From assembly GCF_013618475.1 (NCBI RefSeq), contig NZ_JABJVN010000006.1:124001-188000 (forward strand): 64,000 nt of DNA, given 5' to 3'. This document shows positions 8,418 through 20,666 of the stretch, in pieces. Within the stretch, counting starts at the first letter, position 1; each line of letters opens with the position of its first letter. Position numbers and translations under genes: made by a program. This DNA comes from Saccharibacillus deserti. Lineage in GTDB: Bacteria > Bacillota > Bacilli > Paenibacillales > Paenibacillaceae. Below the pieces are notes generated by a model that was given only the letters and a program-made list of their open reading frames with translations, was not told where the DNA came from and made no database searches.

Positions 8418-9917
8418 ATGAGCAGCGTACTCAAAAAAACAGACGTGATCTTAATCGGGGCCGGCATCATGAGCGCAACGCTCGGGACCATGCTGAAAGA
8501 GCTGGCGCCGGAATGGGAAATCAAAACATTCGAGAAGCTGGCAAGCGCGGGAGAAGAAAGCTCCAATGAATGGAATAATGCGGGCACGGGCCATGCGGCT
8601 TTGTGCGAACTCAATTATACGACGGAAAAAGCGGACGGTTCGGTCGATATCAGCAAAGCCGTCAATATCAACGAACAGTTCCAGCTGTCGAGACAGTTCT
8701 GGGCACATCTGGTCGAGCGCAAGCTGATCTCGAATCCGCACGAATTTATCCGGCCGATTCCGCATATGAGCTGGGTAACCGGCGAGAAAGACGTGGATTT
8801 CCTTCATAAGCGATTTAAAGCGCTATCAAAAAACCCGCTGTTCCAGGGCATGGAATATTCGGAAGACAAAGAGCGGCTCAAGGAATGGATCCCGCTGATG
8901 ATGCAGGGTCGGGATGCAAGCGAGCCGGTCGCGGCGACCAAGATCGACTCCGGCACGGACGTCAATTTCGGCGCGCTGACACGGATGCTGTTCGATCATC
9001 TCAAGACCAAGGGCGTCGAGGTGAATTACCGTCACAGCATCAAGGACATCAAGCGCGCGCCGGAAGGCGGCTGGATCGTCAAAGTGCAGAACCTGTCTAA
9101 CAACATGGTCGAGCGGCATCATGCCAAGTTCGTCTTTATCGGGGCGGGCGGAGGCAGTCTGCCTTTGCTGCAAAAAACGGGCATTCCGGAATCGCGGCAT
9201 ATCGGCGGGTTCCCGGTCAGCGGCCTGTTCATGGTGTGCAAAAAGCCGGAAGTCGCCGAAAAGCACCATGCGAAAGTGTACGGCAAAGCCAAGCTGGGCG
9301 CGCCGCCGATGTCGGTTCCCCACCTGGATACGCGCTACATCGACGGCAAAAAGGCGCTGCTGTTCGGCCCGTTCGCGGGCTTCACGCCGAAGTTCCTGAA
9401 GACCGGTTCGAACATGGACCTGATCGGTTCGGTCAAGCCGAGCAACCTGTTCACGATGCTTGCGGCCGGTGCCAAGGAAATGGGCTTGACCAAGTACCTC
9501 GTCCAGCAGGTTATGCTCTCGAACGCCCAGCGGATCAGCGAACTGCGCGAGTTTATCCCGGACGTGAAGGACGAAGATTGGGAAGTCGTCACGGCCGGAC
9601 AGCGCGTGCAGGTCATCAAGGACACGCCGCAGGGCAAAGGCACGCTGCAGTTCGGCACGGAAGTGGTCAGCGCCGCGGACGGTTCCGTCGCCGCGCTGCT
9701 CGGCGCCTCGCCGGGCGCTTCGACCGCGGTGCATGTCATGCTCGAGCTGATGCAGCGCTGCTTCCCGCAGCAGATGCCGCACTGGGAGCCGAAGATCAAG
9801 GAAATGATCCCTTCGTACGGCAGGCCGCTGTCCGACAATCCCGAGCTGTTCCAGGAATTGTTCGATTCGACGGCCGACGCGCTTGGGCTGGAGAAGATCG
9901 CGGCGGTACGCGGGTAA
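8418..9917 (+). CDS. mqo: Malate:quinone oxidoreductase
   Basis: Peripheral membrane FAD enzyme of 499 residues that oxidises malate to oxaloacetate and passes electrons to quinone, bypassing NAD-dependent malate dehydrogenase. The N terminus has the FAD motif [15 protein letters not shown] and the Mqo-specific [19 protein letters not shown]. The later stretches [25 protein letters not shown] and [18 protein letters not shown] are characteristic. Length is normal for the family. The ribosome site (AAGGCAGG) is modest. A strong terminator follows, so the gene is monocistronic. Confidence 0.95.
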   Translation: MSSVLKKTDVILIGAGIMSATLGTMLKELAPEWEIKTFEKLASAGEESSNEWNNAGTGHAALCELNYTTEKADGSVDISKAVNINEQFQLSRQFWAHLVERKLISNPHEFIRPIPHMSWVTGEKDVDFLHKRFKALSKNPLFQGMEYSEDKERLKEWIPLMMQGRDASEPVAATKIDSGTDVNFGALTRMLFDHLKTKGVEVNYRHSIKDIKRAPEGGWIVKVQNLSNNMVERHHAKFVFIGAGGGSLPLLQKTGIPESRHIGGFPVSGLFMVCKKPEVAEKHHAKVYGKAKLGAPPMSVPHLDTRYIDGKKALLFGPFAGFTPKFLKTGSNMDLIGSVKPSNLFTMLAAGAKEMGLTKYLVQQVMLSNAQRISELREFIPDVKDEDWEVVTAGQRVQVIKDTPQGKGTLQFGTEVVSAADGSVAALLGASPGASTAVHVMLELMQRCFPQQMPHWEPKIKEMIPSYGRPLSDNPELFQELFDSTADALGLEKIAAVRG

Positions 9918-9977
9918 ACGGCTTTGCGGGCTAGATCTGCGCACCTTCGCAGGACTAAGCCATCGTTCCGAGCATGG

Positions 9978-10013
9978 AAAAGCCTTCGATCCCTTGGGAT
10001 CGAAGGCTTTTTT
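9978..10013 (+). terminator. Terminator after mqo
   Basis: Long perfect hairpin AAAAGCCTTCGATCCC with GGGATCGAAGGCTTTTTT. Confidence 0.9.
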
Positions 10014-10070
10014 GATGCGTTCGGAGTCGGAGGCATCAGTCCGAATATCATCGGGCAGCGCCCTGTCAGG

Positions 10071-10322
10071 TTATCCGCCGGACTGGACCGAACATGCTCG
10101 GACCCGCTCTGCGGCTTCGACGCCGGTCAGAAGCGTTTCCGTCTGCCCGAACATGCCTTTCAAGCGTACCTGCCCGGAAGCCGCCTCGTATTCCCCGGTC
10201 AGAATCGCATAGAGGATCCCTTTGGCGGATATGGAAGTCTTTGCCGATCTCGTAACGCTTGTACGGAAGTTCGATCCCGGGATTGAGCGCAATCCCTTTC
10301 CGAAACACACGAAATGTTGCAA
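10071..10322 (-). pseudogene. Possible frameshifted gene remnant
   Basis: On the minus strand one frame reads GIELPYKRYEIGKDFHI and a second frame continues with AKGILYAILTGEYEAASGQV to a stop at 10071. Joined by a single-base shift near 10230 they make protein-like sequence without low-complexity bias. I do not recognise the family and see no ribosome site. Chance is possible. Confidence 0.3.
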
Positions 10323-10372
10323 TAATCCCGTATCTCCGTTTCCCTGCGGTTGTTATATTGATCACATCCAAA

Positions 10373-13674
<3,302 letters not shown>

Positions 13675-13712
13675 ACAGCCGCGGCGGTCCGTCGCCGCCC
13701 GTGAAAAAGACA

Positions 13713-13752
13713 AAAAAGAAGGCGGCCGGGAATCCCCGGCCGCCTTCTTTTT
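13713..13752 (+). terminator. Terminator after the GH53 gene
   Basis: An 18-bp stem, AAAAAGAAGGCGGCCGGG with CCCGGCCGCCTTCTTTTT, has a 4-base loop. Confidence 0.92.
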
Positions 13753-13756
13753 GATC

Positions 13757-13891
13757 TGTCCAGCCTTATCCTGCCCGTCCAGCCTTATCCTGCCCGTCCA
13801 GCCTTATCCTGCCCGTCCAGCCTTATCCTGCCCGTCCAGCCTTATCCTGCCCCGTCCAGCCTTATCCCGCCCCGTTCAGCTTTGTCCGCTT
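13757..13891. repeat. 19-bp tandem repeat
   Basis: The unit CGTCCAGCCTTATCCTGCC is repeated head to tail: five copies at 13757-13851 (the first differs only in its first base), then two degenerate copies each offset by one extra C. The array starts directly after the GH53 terminator and ends before the remnant regulator gene. There are no spacers, so it is not a CRISPR array. Copy number is likely to vary between strains. Confidence 0.9.
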
Positions 13892-13910
13892 TATTCGGCT
13901 CAACCTTGCT

Positions 13911-14509
13911 TTATCCCGTCTGTCCGCTTCGTCTATTCGCCCCGGCTTTTCCCATCGGCCTCCGCAGCCCGGTCCCGGCGAGCAGCTGAGCCAACCGTTC
14001 CTCTGTTCCCGTACCGGGCCGGGGAACGAAGATCGTCCAGGTCAGGCCCGGGTTATGATCGATGTATCCGGCGGACCGAATATCGAAATAAAGCTCCTGT
14101 CCGTCCGCGAGGTGCAGCGTGGCGGCCAACACATGGTCATGCTTCACTTCGTACAGGTCCCAGCGGCGGCATAACGGGCGAATTCTTCGCAGTTGACGAG
14201 GCGTGTGCGGTAATCGGTGTCCAGGAAAGTCAGATTCATCATGTGACGGTTTCGAGCGGGCATGTTTCCGAAATCGTCAAGCGTCAGCTCGGCCGCCCGG
14301 TTCCAGGCCAGCACGTCCGTGGTATCGTCGGTAATGAAGCACGGATAATCCATCTGCCCGGCAAGCGCCTGGAGCAGCGGGAGATCGACCCGGGCCTGCG
14401 GAACGGCTTCGGCGGCCGAATCCGCTTCCGCCAGCGAGAGCATATAACTGCGTTCTCCGCGATCGGGATCGTCGACTTCCACTGTAGGACATAACGTTCG
14501 ACAGCACAA
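13911..14509 (-). pseudogene. Remnant of a MmyB-type XRE regulator
   Basis: Two minus-strand frames together resemble the ligand-binding domain that follows the HTH in MmyB-type XRE regulators. The upstream frame (14509-14144) has ERSYMLSLAEA, then LAGQMDYPCFITDDTTDVLAWNRAAEL and MMNLTFLDTDYRTRLVNCEEFARY. The next (ending 13911) has WDLYEVKHDHVLAATLHLAD and NPGLTWTIFVP. About 40 residues are missing between them, and the N-terminal HTH is gone, replaced by a terminator at 14510-14553. The gene is therefore both 5'-truncated and internally deleted. Confidence 0.7.
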
Positions 14510-14553
14510 AAAAACAGCCGGGGCGAGGGTGGGGGGGATCGCCGGCTGTTTTT
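14510..14553 (-). terminator. Terminator for the SLH protein gene
   Basis: AAAAACAGCCGG pairs with CCGGCTGTTTTT around a 20-base G-rich loop. In the minus direction it lies 47 bp after the stop of the SLH gene and ends in a T-run. Confidence 0.8.
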
Positions 14554-14599
14554 GTCAAACCCGTGGGGACTTGCGTGACTTGCTTCTGCCGAGCGTCTC

Positions 14600-15286
14600 T
14601 TATTCTTCGATCGGCAGGATGTGAACGGGCTGCTTCAACTGGTTCAGATAATCGACCGCATTGTAGAGAATGACCGCCGCTTCCGCGCGCGTGATCTCAT
14701 CCTGCGGATGGAATTTCTTGTCGGCATCCAGTTCCGCGATTTCGAGGGCAATCGCGAGCTGGGTCGAGCCGAGCTGCTCGATATCGAATTGATCCTGGTC
14801 GGCAATTTCGGGAGCCAAGATATTGATCATCGGCAGATTGCCCGCCGTTTTCAGGCTGTCGATCAGATAATCCACGTAATCTTCGCGCGTGATTTTGGCG
14901 GACGGATCGACCGTGCCCGGTATGCTCGCGCCGCTGCGGGCGGCATCGAGGAAGGCTTCGGCGTACCACGCCGTGTTCTTGACTGCCGGGAACAGGTCGT
15001 GCGCCGTCTGCTTGGGATCGGCATCCGGGTATTCGAGCGCGGACAAGCCGAGGCCGTTCGAGATAAACTGCATAGCCTGCGCCTGGGTCACCGGAGCTTT
15101 CGGAGCGAAGGCGTTGGCGCTTACGCCTTTGAGGATGCCTTTTTGCTGAAGGGATTCGATCTTGGCCTGGCCGTCCGTGCCGTTGAGATCCTTGAACGCC
15201 GGAGCTGCCGCGAGCAGGGAGCCGCCGAGGGAAGCGGTCAGGATAGAGACGGACATCAGGGATGCTGCGAATTTCTTTTCCATCAT
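14600..15286 (-). CDS. Exported S-layer homology domain protein
   Basis: Secreted 228-residue protein with a signal peptide (about 1-27, ending LLAAAPA) followed almost entirely by SLH-type repeats: FKDLNGTDGQAKIESLQQKGILKG, then APKAPVTQAQAMQFI, KITREDYVDYLI, and a last repeat with DEITRAEAAVILYNAV. SLH domains bind pyruvylated secondary wall polymer, so the protein probably sits on the cell surface. It has no other domain. Tandem ATG codons at 15286 and 15283 follow AGGAGG; the second has the better spacing. It is divergent from the sigma-factor operon, so the intervening 270 bp must hold both promoters. Confidence 0.82.
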   Translation of the reverse strand: MMEKKFAASLMSVSILTASLGGSLLAAAPAFKDLNGTDGQAKIESLQQKGILKGVSANAFAPKAPVTQAQAMQFISNGLGLSALEYPDADPKQTAHDLFPAVKNTAWYAEAFLDAARSGASIPGTVDPSAKITREDYVDYLIDSLKTAGNLPMINILAPEIADQDQFDIEQLGSTQLAIALEIAELDADKKFHPQDEITRAEAAVILYNAVDYLNQLKQPVHILPIEE

Positions 15287-15508
15287 TGAAACCTCCTGGG
15301 AATCCGGATATGAATCGCCGTATTCTTTTTCCTGCCTACCCAGACGAAGCGCTTTCGGAAAAGGTTGCGACTTCCATGGATTTAATCAAAAAGGAAGTTC
15401 GGCTTGCGTTACTTTATTCAAAGCCGGCGCATCCAATCCATGTCGACATCAAAACAGGTAAAGGAAACAGACCAAGAAGCCCGGGCTTCCCGCGAAAGGA
15501 AGGATACG

Positions 15509-15568
15509 ATGAATACCGTAAACGAAGAAAGCTGGCAGGCGGAAGGTCATTGGCCAATATGGATATAG
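15509..15568 (+). CDS. Possible 19-residue leader peptide before the sigma factor
   Basis: An ATG at 15509 with an excellent ribosome site (AAAGGAAGG) opens a 19-codon frame whose stop at 15566-15568 overlaps the likely sigma start at 15559. The sigma start itself has no good site, so translation may be coupled through this short frame. Alternatively it marks a frameshift in a longer sigma N terminus. Confidence 0.4.
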   Translation: MNTVNEESWQAEGHWPIWI

Positions 15569-16095
15569 CAGATTTGGCTGTACGAGCCAAGGAAGGCGAC
15601 GCGGAAGCTTTTTTGGAACTGGTTGAAGCATGGAAAGGCCCGATGTACCGAATGGCGAGAACGATTCTGGGAGATCCTATTGATTGCGCCGATGCATTGC
15701 AGGAAGCGATTTTGAAAGCGTATCGTTCGGTTGGTTCGTTAAAAGAACCGGATTTTTTCAAAACGTGGATATACCGGATTTTGATCAACGAATGCAATAC
15801 CATTTTGCGTAAAAAGGCGCGTATGTCGCTGCCCGGCATTCTTCCCGAAAAGGGCGGGGGAGAAGAGGACTATCGTGTGATCGAATTGAGGGAAGCCGTC
15901 GATCGGCTGAAAGAACCGCTGCGTTTGACCGTGGTACTCATATACATGGAAGATATGAAAATTTCGGAAGCGGCGCGTGTATTGGGTGTCAGCGAAGGAA
16001 CGGTCAAGATGAGGCTGAAGCGCAGCCGGATTCAACTGCGGAAGTGGCTTGAGCCGATGGAAGAAGGGAAGGAACACTATGAAGCGACAAAATAA
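15559..16095 (+). CDS. ECF-type RNA polymerase sigma factor
   Basis: Sigma-70 family factor of 178 residues. Region 2 reads AKEGDAEAFLELVEAWKGPMYRMARTILG with the DCADALQEAILKAYRSVGSLKEPDFFKTWIYRILINEC core. Region 4 has LRLTVVLIYMEDMKISEAARVLGVSEGTVKMRLKRSRIQLRKWL, a complete HTH. I chose 15559 because the homology begins at MDIADLAVRAKEGD; the frame is open upstream to 15262 but that part has no family similarity. It overlaps the next gene by 17 bp, a typical coupling between an ECF sigma factor and its membrane partner. Confidence 0.88.
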   Translation: MDIADLAVRAKEGDAEAFLELVEAWKGPMYRMARTILGDPIDCADALQEAILKAYRSVGSLKEPDFFKTWIYRILINECNTILRKKARMSLPGILPEKGGGEEDYRVIELREAVDRLKEPLRLTVVLIYMEDMKISEAARVLGVSEGTVKMRLKRSRIQLRKWLEPMEEGKEHYEATK

Positions 16096-17194
16096 TGAGC
16101 AAGATGCGGATCTGCGTCATTCGACGGCATCGCTTCGCCAAGCCGATCCGGTCGAGCTTCCGGCGGAAGTCGAGGCCCGGCTGGAAGAAACTTTTCGGAT
16201 GATCCGCAGCGGAGAAGCGGCCGAGAAGCCGAATGAGGGGAACAAGCCGGTCAAGCGAAACAGCGGCCGACTGTCCAGACTGCGCCGAGGCGTCTCTATT
16301 GCCGCGGCGGGTGTACTGCTGCTGGGAGTCGCTTTGGCAGGTATAGCTTTTGCTTCGCCGTCGTTTGCCAAGTCCATGCAGTCCATACCGATTCTGGGAG
16401 GCATCTTCTCCATTTATGGAGACCGTGGATTGCGGACGGCCGAAGAAGAAGGGTTCGTGCAGCCTTCCGAGCTGAGCGAAACAATCGGGGATCTTACCGT
16501 CGGCGTGAGGAACGTGGTATTCGACGGCACGCGTATCGCGCTGGAAGTCTTCCGCGAAGGGGAAGGCCCGCTTTATAACAACGGTGATCTTAATCGACCC
16601 AAGCACGGGATGCTTGAGAAAGTCTCGGCTTTGTACGGGCAGCAGATTTTGTATCCGAGCTATCGGCCTGCGGGAGACGGCACGGTGCTCGTGACCATGG
16701 ACTACGCCCTGGGAAAAGAGCTGCCGGACAAGTTCGAAGTCTCTCTGTCGCTGGAATTGGAGGGAGCGGACAAACCGTTCGAATTTGAAGTTCCGGTTGA
16801 ATCCAATACTCCAAAAACCATAATCGAACAACCCCAAATGCCGAAGGAACTGGTTGAAAAAGGAGTCGTCGTCGACCGCATTATTCTGACGCCGGTCACA
16901 ACCCAGGTTCTGATCCATCTGCGTCCTAAAGCCGAAGACACAGAGGGGACTTTCGTTCACGCCGATGATCTTGAATTGTTCAATATCATCTATGACGATT
17001 CTCAGCGGGAATACGATATGTTATCCGGTATGGGTGAACCGGATTCCGAGGCCGGGAGCAACCGATATTACCAGTTTGAACCGCTTGAATCTACAGCCGA
17101 ATTGCTAAAACTGGGCTTTGCGATGCCGGGCGAGCAGGACGGCAAGCCGTATACGTATATCGAGATGACAATCCCGATTCCGTCCGATTTTTGA
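16079..17194 (+). CDS. DUF4179 membrane protein, putative anti-sigma factor
   Basis: A 371-residue single-pass protein: a cytoplasmic N-terminal part of about 75 residues, one transmembrane segment (GVSIAAAGVLLLGVALAGIAF), then an extracellular region that starts PSFAKSMQSIPILGGIFSIYGDRGL, the hallmark of DUF4179 proteins. These are regularly encoded just after an ECF sigma factor in Paenibacillus and Bacillus, and the 17-bp overlap with the sigma gene fits an anti-sigma role. The ATG at 16079 follows GAAGGGAAGGA. The signal sensed is unknown. Confidence 0.8.
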   Translation: MKRQNNEQDADLRHSTASLRQADPVELPAEVEARLEETFRMIRSGEAAEKPNEGNKPVKRNSGRLSRLRRGVSIAAAGVLLLGVALAGIAFASPSFAKSMQSIPILGGIFSIYGDRGLRTAEEEGFVQPSELSETIGDLTVGVRNVVFDGTRIALEVFREGEGPLYNNGDLNRPKHGMLEKVSALYGQQILYPSYRPAGDGTVLVTMDYALGKELPDKFEVSLSLELEGADKPFEFEVPVESNTPKTIIEQPQMPKELVEKGVVVDRIILTPVTTQVLIHLRPKAEDTEGTFVHADDLELFNIIYDDSQREYDMLSGMGEPDSEAGSNRYYQFEPLESTAELLKLGFAMPGEQDGKPYTYIEMTIPIPSDF

Positions 17195-17216
17195 CTTTTG
17201 CCGATTCTTATCCATC

Positions 17217-17248
17217 AATGACCGCTTTCTTCAGGAAGTGGTCATTTT
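17217..17248 (+). terminator. Terminator after the sigma/DUF4179 operon
   Basis: AATGACCGCTT pairs with AAGTGGTCATT (one mismatch), followed by TTTC. Confidence 0.7.
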
Positions 17249-17330
17249 CTATGAAGTCCTCTAATATGGATGGAAGAGAAGTTTTTGTTATCCGCTTGTG
17301 CTATCCAAGCCACTTAAGGAGGAATCATTC

Positions 17331-17999
17331 ATGAGTTCCGACGCCGCAACCGCTGCCTACGAACTGCCGCCCGACAAACGCGCCAAAATCGATGCCTACC
17401 GGCTGCTCAACCGTTATGCCGTCCGGGGGCAAACCGTCTTCGCGGGCTCTTCGCTGATGGAATTTTTCCCGGTTCACGAACTGCAGCAGACATTTGGACC
17501 GGCGTTTCCATTCTATAATCGCGGGGCAGCGGGGTTCGTGACGCGAGAACTGCTGGCTGCCCTGGACGAATGCGTGCTGGAACTTGAACCGTCCCGGCTG
17601 TTTATCAATATCGGAACCAACGACATCGGCGAACCGGATTACACACTGCCCGGATTGATCGGCCGTTACGAAGAAATTCTGAAGCGGGTGCAGCAGCGGG
17701 TGCCGGACTGCCGGATCGTGACGCTGGCGTATTATCCGGTCAATGCCGACGACGAATTTGCCGGCGTGGACCGGGCAGCCGCGGCGGATCTGTTCTCGCG
17801 CCGCAGCAACCGGGCGATCCGGGAAGCAAACGAAGCGGTAGCGGACCTGTCGCGCCGGCTCGGCATCGGGCATCTCGACGTAAACGCCGGACTTGCGGAC
17901 GATACCGGAAATTTGGACAAAGCGTATACGATGGACGGGATCCATCTGTATGCGAACGGCTACAAGATCGTATGGGACAATCTGCACCCCTATTTGTAG
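17331..17999 (+). CDS. SGNH/GDSL-type hydrolase
   Basis: Cytoplasmic lipase/acylhydrolase-like enzyme of 222 residues. The four SGNH blocks are present: FAGSSLMEF (nucleophile Ser), NRGAAGF, INIGTNDIG (with the Asn) and DGIHLYANGY (catalytic Asp-His). Members remove acyl or acetyl groups from lipids or carbohydrates; the substrate is not evident. The start at 17331 has AAGGAGGAATC. A Crp-like regulator gene follows 30 bp downstream, suggesting co-transcription. Confidence 0.85.
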   Translation: MSSDAATAAYELPPDKRAKIDAYRLLNRYAVRGQTVFAGSSLMEFFPVHELQQTFGPAFPFYNRGAAGFVTRELLAALDECVLELEPSRLFINIGTNDIGEPDYTLPGLIGRYEEILKRVQQRVPDCRIVTLAYYPVNADDEFAGVDRAAAADLFSRRSNRAIREANEAVADLSRRLGIGHLDVNAGLADDTGNLDKAYTMDGIHLYANGYKIVWDNLHPYL

Positions 18000-18029
18000 G
18001 GAGCCTGACAAGGAAGGGAGGCGCCTCTT

Positions 18030-18608
18030 ATGAAACAGCAGCTGGACAAATATCTGAAGAGGTTTACTTCGCTCGGCGAACAGGAACGCCGGGCCATTCT
18101 GGACGAGTTGGATATCCGGGAGTATCCGAAAGGTACGATTCTGCTGGAGCAAGGAGAAATGTCGTCCACATGTTATTTCGTGCTGCAGGGCTGCCTGCGG
18201 CAGTACGCAATCGATGAAGAAGGCAGAGAGACGACCTCGAATTTCTACACGGAAGAACAGGCCATCGCCGGCTTCAACCGGTATGCACCGGAAGAAGGGT
18301 CGGACTGTTTTGTGGCCTGTCTGGAAGACTGCGTATTGGTCGTGGGAGATTTCGGGGAAGAGCGGGGCATGTTCGAACGTCATGTGCAGCTGGAGTCGAT
18401 GGCCCGCCGCATGATGGAAGAACATTTGGGGAAAGTGCAGCGGGACTTTGCGGCTTTTGCCGCTTCTTCGCCGGAAGATCGATACCGCGAAGTGCTGCGG
18501 AGCCGCCCGGGTCTGACCCGGCGGGTACCGCAGCATCAGCTGGCCAGTTATCTGGGCATGACGCCCGAATCACTGAGCCGAATCAAGAAAAGGCTTCAGA
18601 GCGTTTAG
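18030..18608 (+). CDS. Crp/Fnr-family transcriptional regulator
   Basis: A 192-residue regulator with an N-terminal cyclic-nucleotide-binding fold (EYPKGTILLEQGEMSSTCYFVLQGCLRQY) and a C-terminal HTH ending QHQLASYLGMTPESLSRIKKRL. The cAMP-contacting residues of true CRP and the Fnr cysteines are absent, so the effector is unknown. A GGAAGGGAGGCG site precedes the start. The end overlaps the convergent DUF4386 gene by 26 bp. Confidence 0.85.
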   Translation: MKQQLDKYLKRFTSLGEQERRAILDELDIREYPKGTILLEQGEMSSTCYFVLQGCLRQYAIDEEGRETTSNFYTEEQAIAGFNRYAPEEGSDCFVACLEDCVLVVGDFGEERGMFERHVQLESMARRMMEEHLGKVQRDFAAFAASSPEDRYREVLRSRPGLTRRVPQHQLASYLGMTPESLSRIKKRLQSV

Positions 18609-19320
18609 GCGCCTGCAGGGCAGGCTGTCTGCCGCCTCGGGCCAGCAGCCACAAGGCAAGTCCCAGTTCGCCGGCGGCCATCGGAGCGGCAAGGACCGTC
18701 TCGAGCAGGCTGACCGCGTCGTTTCCTTCGGGCAGCAGGATTCGCAGCGAATGGACGGCCGCGTAACCGACGGAGGCGAGCAGCAGCAGGAAGCCGATCC
18801 AGCGCGGCAGGGAAGCGGCGCGCAGCGCCAGCAGGCCGAGCGTCAGCAGATGCAGACCGAACACGACAAGGCCGATCGACCAGACGAAGTCGAACAGATC
18901 CAGCGACAGCAGAATCAGCGAATCGTTCAGGCCGGGAGCCGAGAGAGCGTCGCCCCGGTCGGACAGCAGCAGCGCGGCGGCCAAGGCGGCAACCGCCGTG
19001 CCCAGCATGGCGGTATACGCCAGACGGAGCCAGGCGCCGAGCAGGGACAATCCCCGGTGTACCGGTTCGAAGAACAGGTACAGCGCCCAGGCTGCGGCTG
19101 CGTCGCAGATCAAGATAACCAGCCAGCCGAAGATTTCGGCTTTGAACAAGGCGGACGAAGACCGGAGATTGGCCGCGGTAGCCGCGGGGTTGTCCGGAAT
19201 CACGATTGTGCCGTGGATCCAGCCGTAACAGAGTGCCGCCGCTGCGGCCATGATGAGCAGCGATATACCTGCTGCCACCGCCGCGCCCCGCTGCGCGGTG
19301 TTTTTTGTCGTGTGTTCCAT
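18583..19320 (-). CDS. DUF4386 membrane protein
   Basis: Integral membrane protein of 245 residues with six or seven predicted helices, including ISLLIMAAAAALCYGWIHG, FGWLVILICDAAAAWALYLFFEPVH and SLDLFDFVWSIGLVVFGLHLLTLGLLAL. This pattern and the motifs LGAWLRLAY and SLPRWIGFLLLLASVGY fit the DUF4386 family, whose function is not known. The start follows AAGGAGG. It converges on the Crp-like gene with a 26-bp overlap, so the two mRNAs would be antisense at their 3' ends. Confidence 0.8.
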   Translation of the reverse strand: MEHTTKNTAQRGAAVAAGISLLIMAAAAALCYGWIHGTIVIPDNPAATAANLRSSSALFKAEIFGWLVILICDAAAAWALYLFFEPVHRGLSLLGAWLRLAYTAMLGTAVAALAAALLLSDRGDALSAPGLNDSLILLSLDLFDFVWSIGLVVFGLHLLTLGLLALRAASLPRWIGFLLLLASVGYAAVHSLRILLPEGNDAVSLLETVLAAPMAAGELGLALWLLARGGRQPALQAPKRSEAFS

Positions 19321-19492
19321 GCGATTGCCTCCTTATGAATGATGCTGCTTTGTGTTCATCATAAAGAATGGCCGGCGCCGGCGCCTTGATTTAAGTCAAG
19401 AGGCACCCCCCTGTTTCAAAATCCCGTATCCGGTCCTTCTATTTACAGAGAAAACCCGTTTCGTAGAATCGAAGCCGGAAAGGAGAATAGGT

Positions 19493-20575
19493 ATGCTGCT
19501 CGCCGCTTTTGCCGTGCTGTTTCTGCTTGCCTGTATACTCGCCTGGACGGTCCGCATGCCCGATATTCCGACCGCATCCGCCGCAAGCGTGATGGCGCTG
19601 GCTATTTTTACGCAGGGAGTGCTGGTCCATTTTGCGGGCAAAGGATCGACGGGCACGCAGATCGCCGCCGGATTGACGCTGCTGCTCTGGCTGTGCCTGC
19701 TGGCGGCTTATCTCGGAAGTGTGCGGGACCGCAGCTTCCAGAGCCGGCATTGGAACGATCCGGTCGGACGCTTCGCGATCGGAACCTGGGTGGCGGGCAC
19801 GTCGTCCGCGCTGACGGCCGCCCACGTCAACTTCCCCGAGCTGCATTCGGTGCTCGTGCCGCTCGGCATCCTGAACGCCGGCCTGCTGATCTTCTACCTG
19901 TTCGCCGCTTCGCTGGCGGCGGGCGAGATCGCCGGGCAGTGGCGGAATTTAAAGCTGCACGGCGTTATTTTGCTGACCGTCGTTGCGATTCAATCGGTCT
20001 CGCTGATGCTGCACGAATTGTTCGGGGCCAAAGAGTATATGATCTACCGGGTGCTGGTGCTGCTCGGCATTCTGTTCTATCTGGCCGCGGCGGCGCTGCT
20101 GGTCATGCGTTATCTTCGCAAAGGCTGGAATCTCGCGGACGATTGGCCGGAAACGAACTGCATCCTCTACGGCGCGGCCGCTATTACGGGCGCCGCTGCG
20201 CTGAAATCTTCCGTCTTCCCGGACGGCGTGCTGCTGGGAATTTGGATCTTCGCCCTGCTGGTGCTCGTGATGGTGGAAGGAGCGGAAATCGTTCGCGGGG
20301 TGCTTCGCGTCCGCAAATACGGATGGGCCGAAGGGATCGGCGTCTATGCGCCGGCGCAGTGGTCCAGGCTGTTCACGCTCGGGATGTTCTACTTCTTCAC
20401 GCAGCAGGGCGGGCGGATCTTCCCCGAGCATGCACACTCCTGGTTGAATGTCCTTCGTGAATGGATATTGATCGGCGGAGCGTGGATCATTGCTATACTC
20501 TTATTGGTGGAAATAGGGCTGTGGGGAGGGAGGTTTCTTCATTCTTCGTCCGCCTACCGCAAACAAGAACAATAA
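19493..20575 (+). CDS. Polytopic membrane protein, perhaps TehA/SLAC1-like
   Basis: A 360-residue protein with about ten hydrophobic helices. The stretch DPVGRFAIGTWVAGTSSAL resembles the signature of tellurite-resistance/dicarboxylate (TDT, SLAC1) channels, and the helix count fits, but the similarity I can see is limited to this segment. The start at 19493 follows GGAAAGGAG; the upstream open frame to 19352 is Arg-rich and unlikely. It has its own promoter region and no operon partner. Function is uncertain. Confidence 0.6.
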   Translation: MLLAAFAVLFLLACILAWTVRMPDIPTASAASVMALAIFTQGVLVHFAGKGSTGTQIAAGLTLLLWLCLLAAYLGSVRDRSFQSRHWNDPVGRFAIGTWVAGTSSALTAAHVNFPELHSVLVPLGILNAGLLIFYLFAASLAAGEIAGQWRNLKLHGVILLTVVAIQSVSLMLHELFGAKEYMIYRVLVLLGILFYLAAAALLVMRYLRKGWNLADDWPETNCILYGAAAITGAAALKSSVFPDGVLLGIWIFALLVLVMVEGAEIVRGVLRVRKYGWAEGIGVYAPAQWSRLFTLGMFYFFTQQGGRIFPEHAHSWLNVLREWILIGGAWIIAILLLVEIGLWGGRFLHSSSAYRKQEQ

Positions 20576-20666
20576 AATTTAACGTATAAATATACAAAAA
20601 TAAGGTCGGACAGGGTATCATGGAGACATCGGCTTTTTATCCATACAGAAAACGGAGAGATGACTC

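Noticed and set aside
13757-13891. CRISPR-like appearance of the 19-bp repeats
   Set aside because: Units are directly adjacent with no spacers, and no cas genes are nearby.
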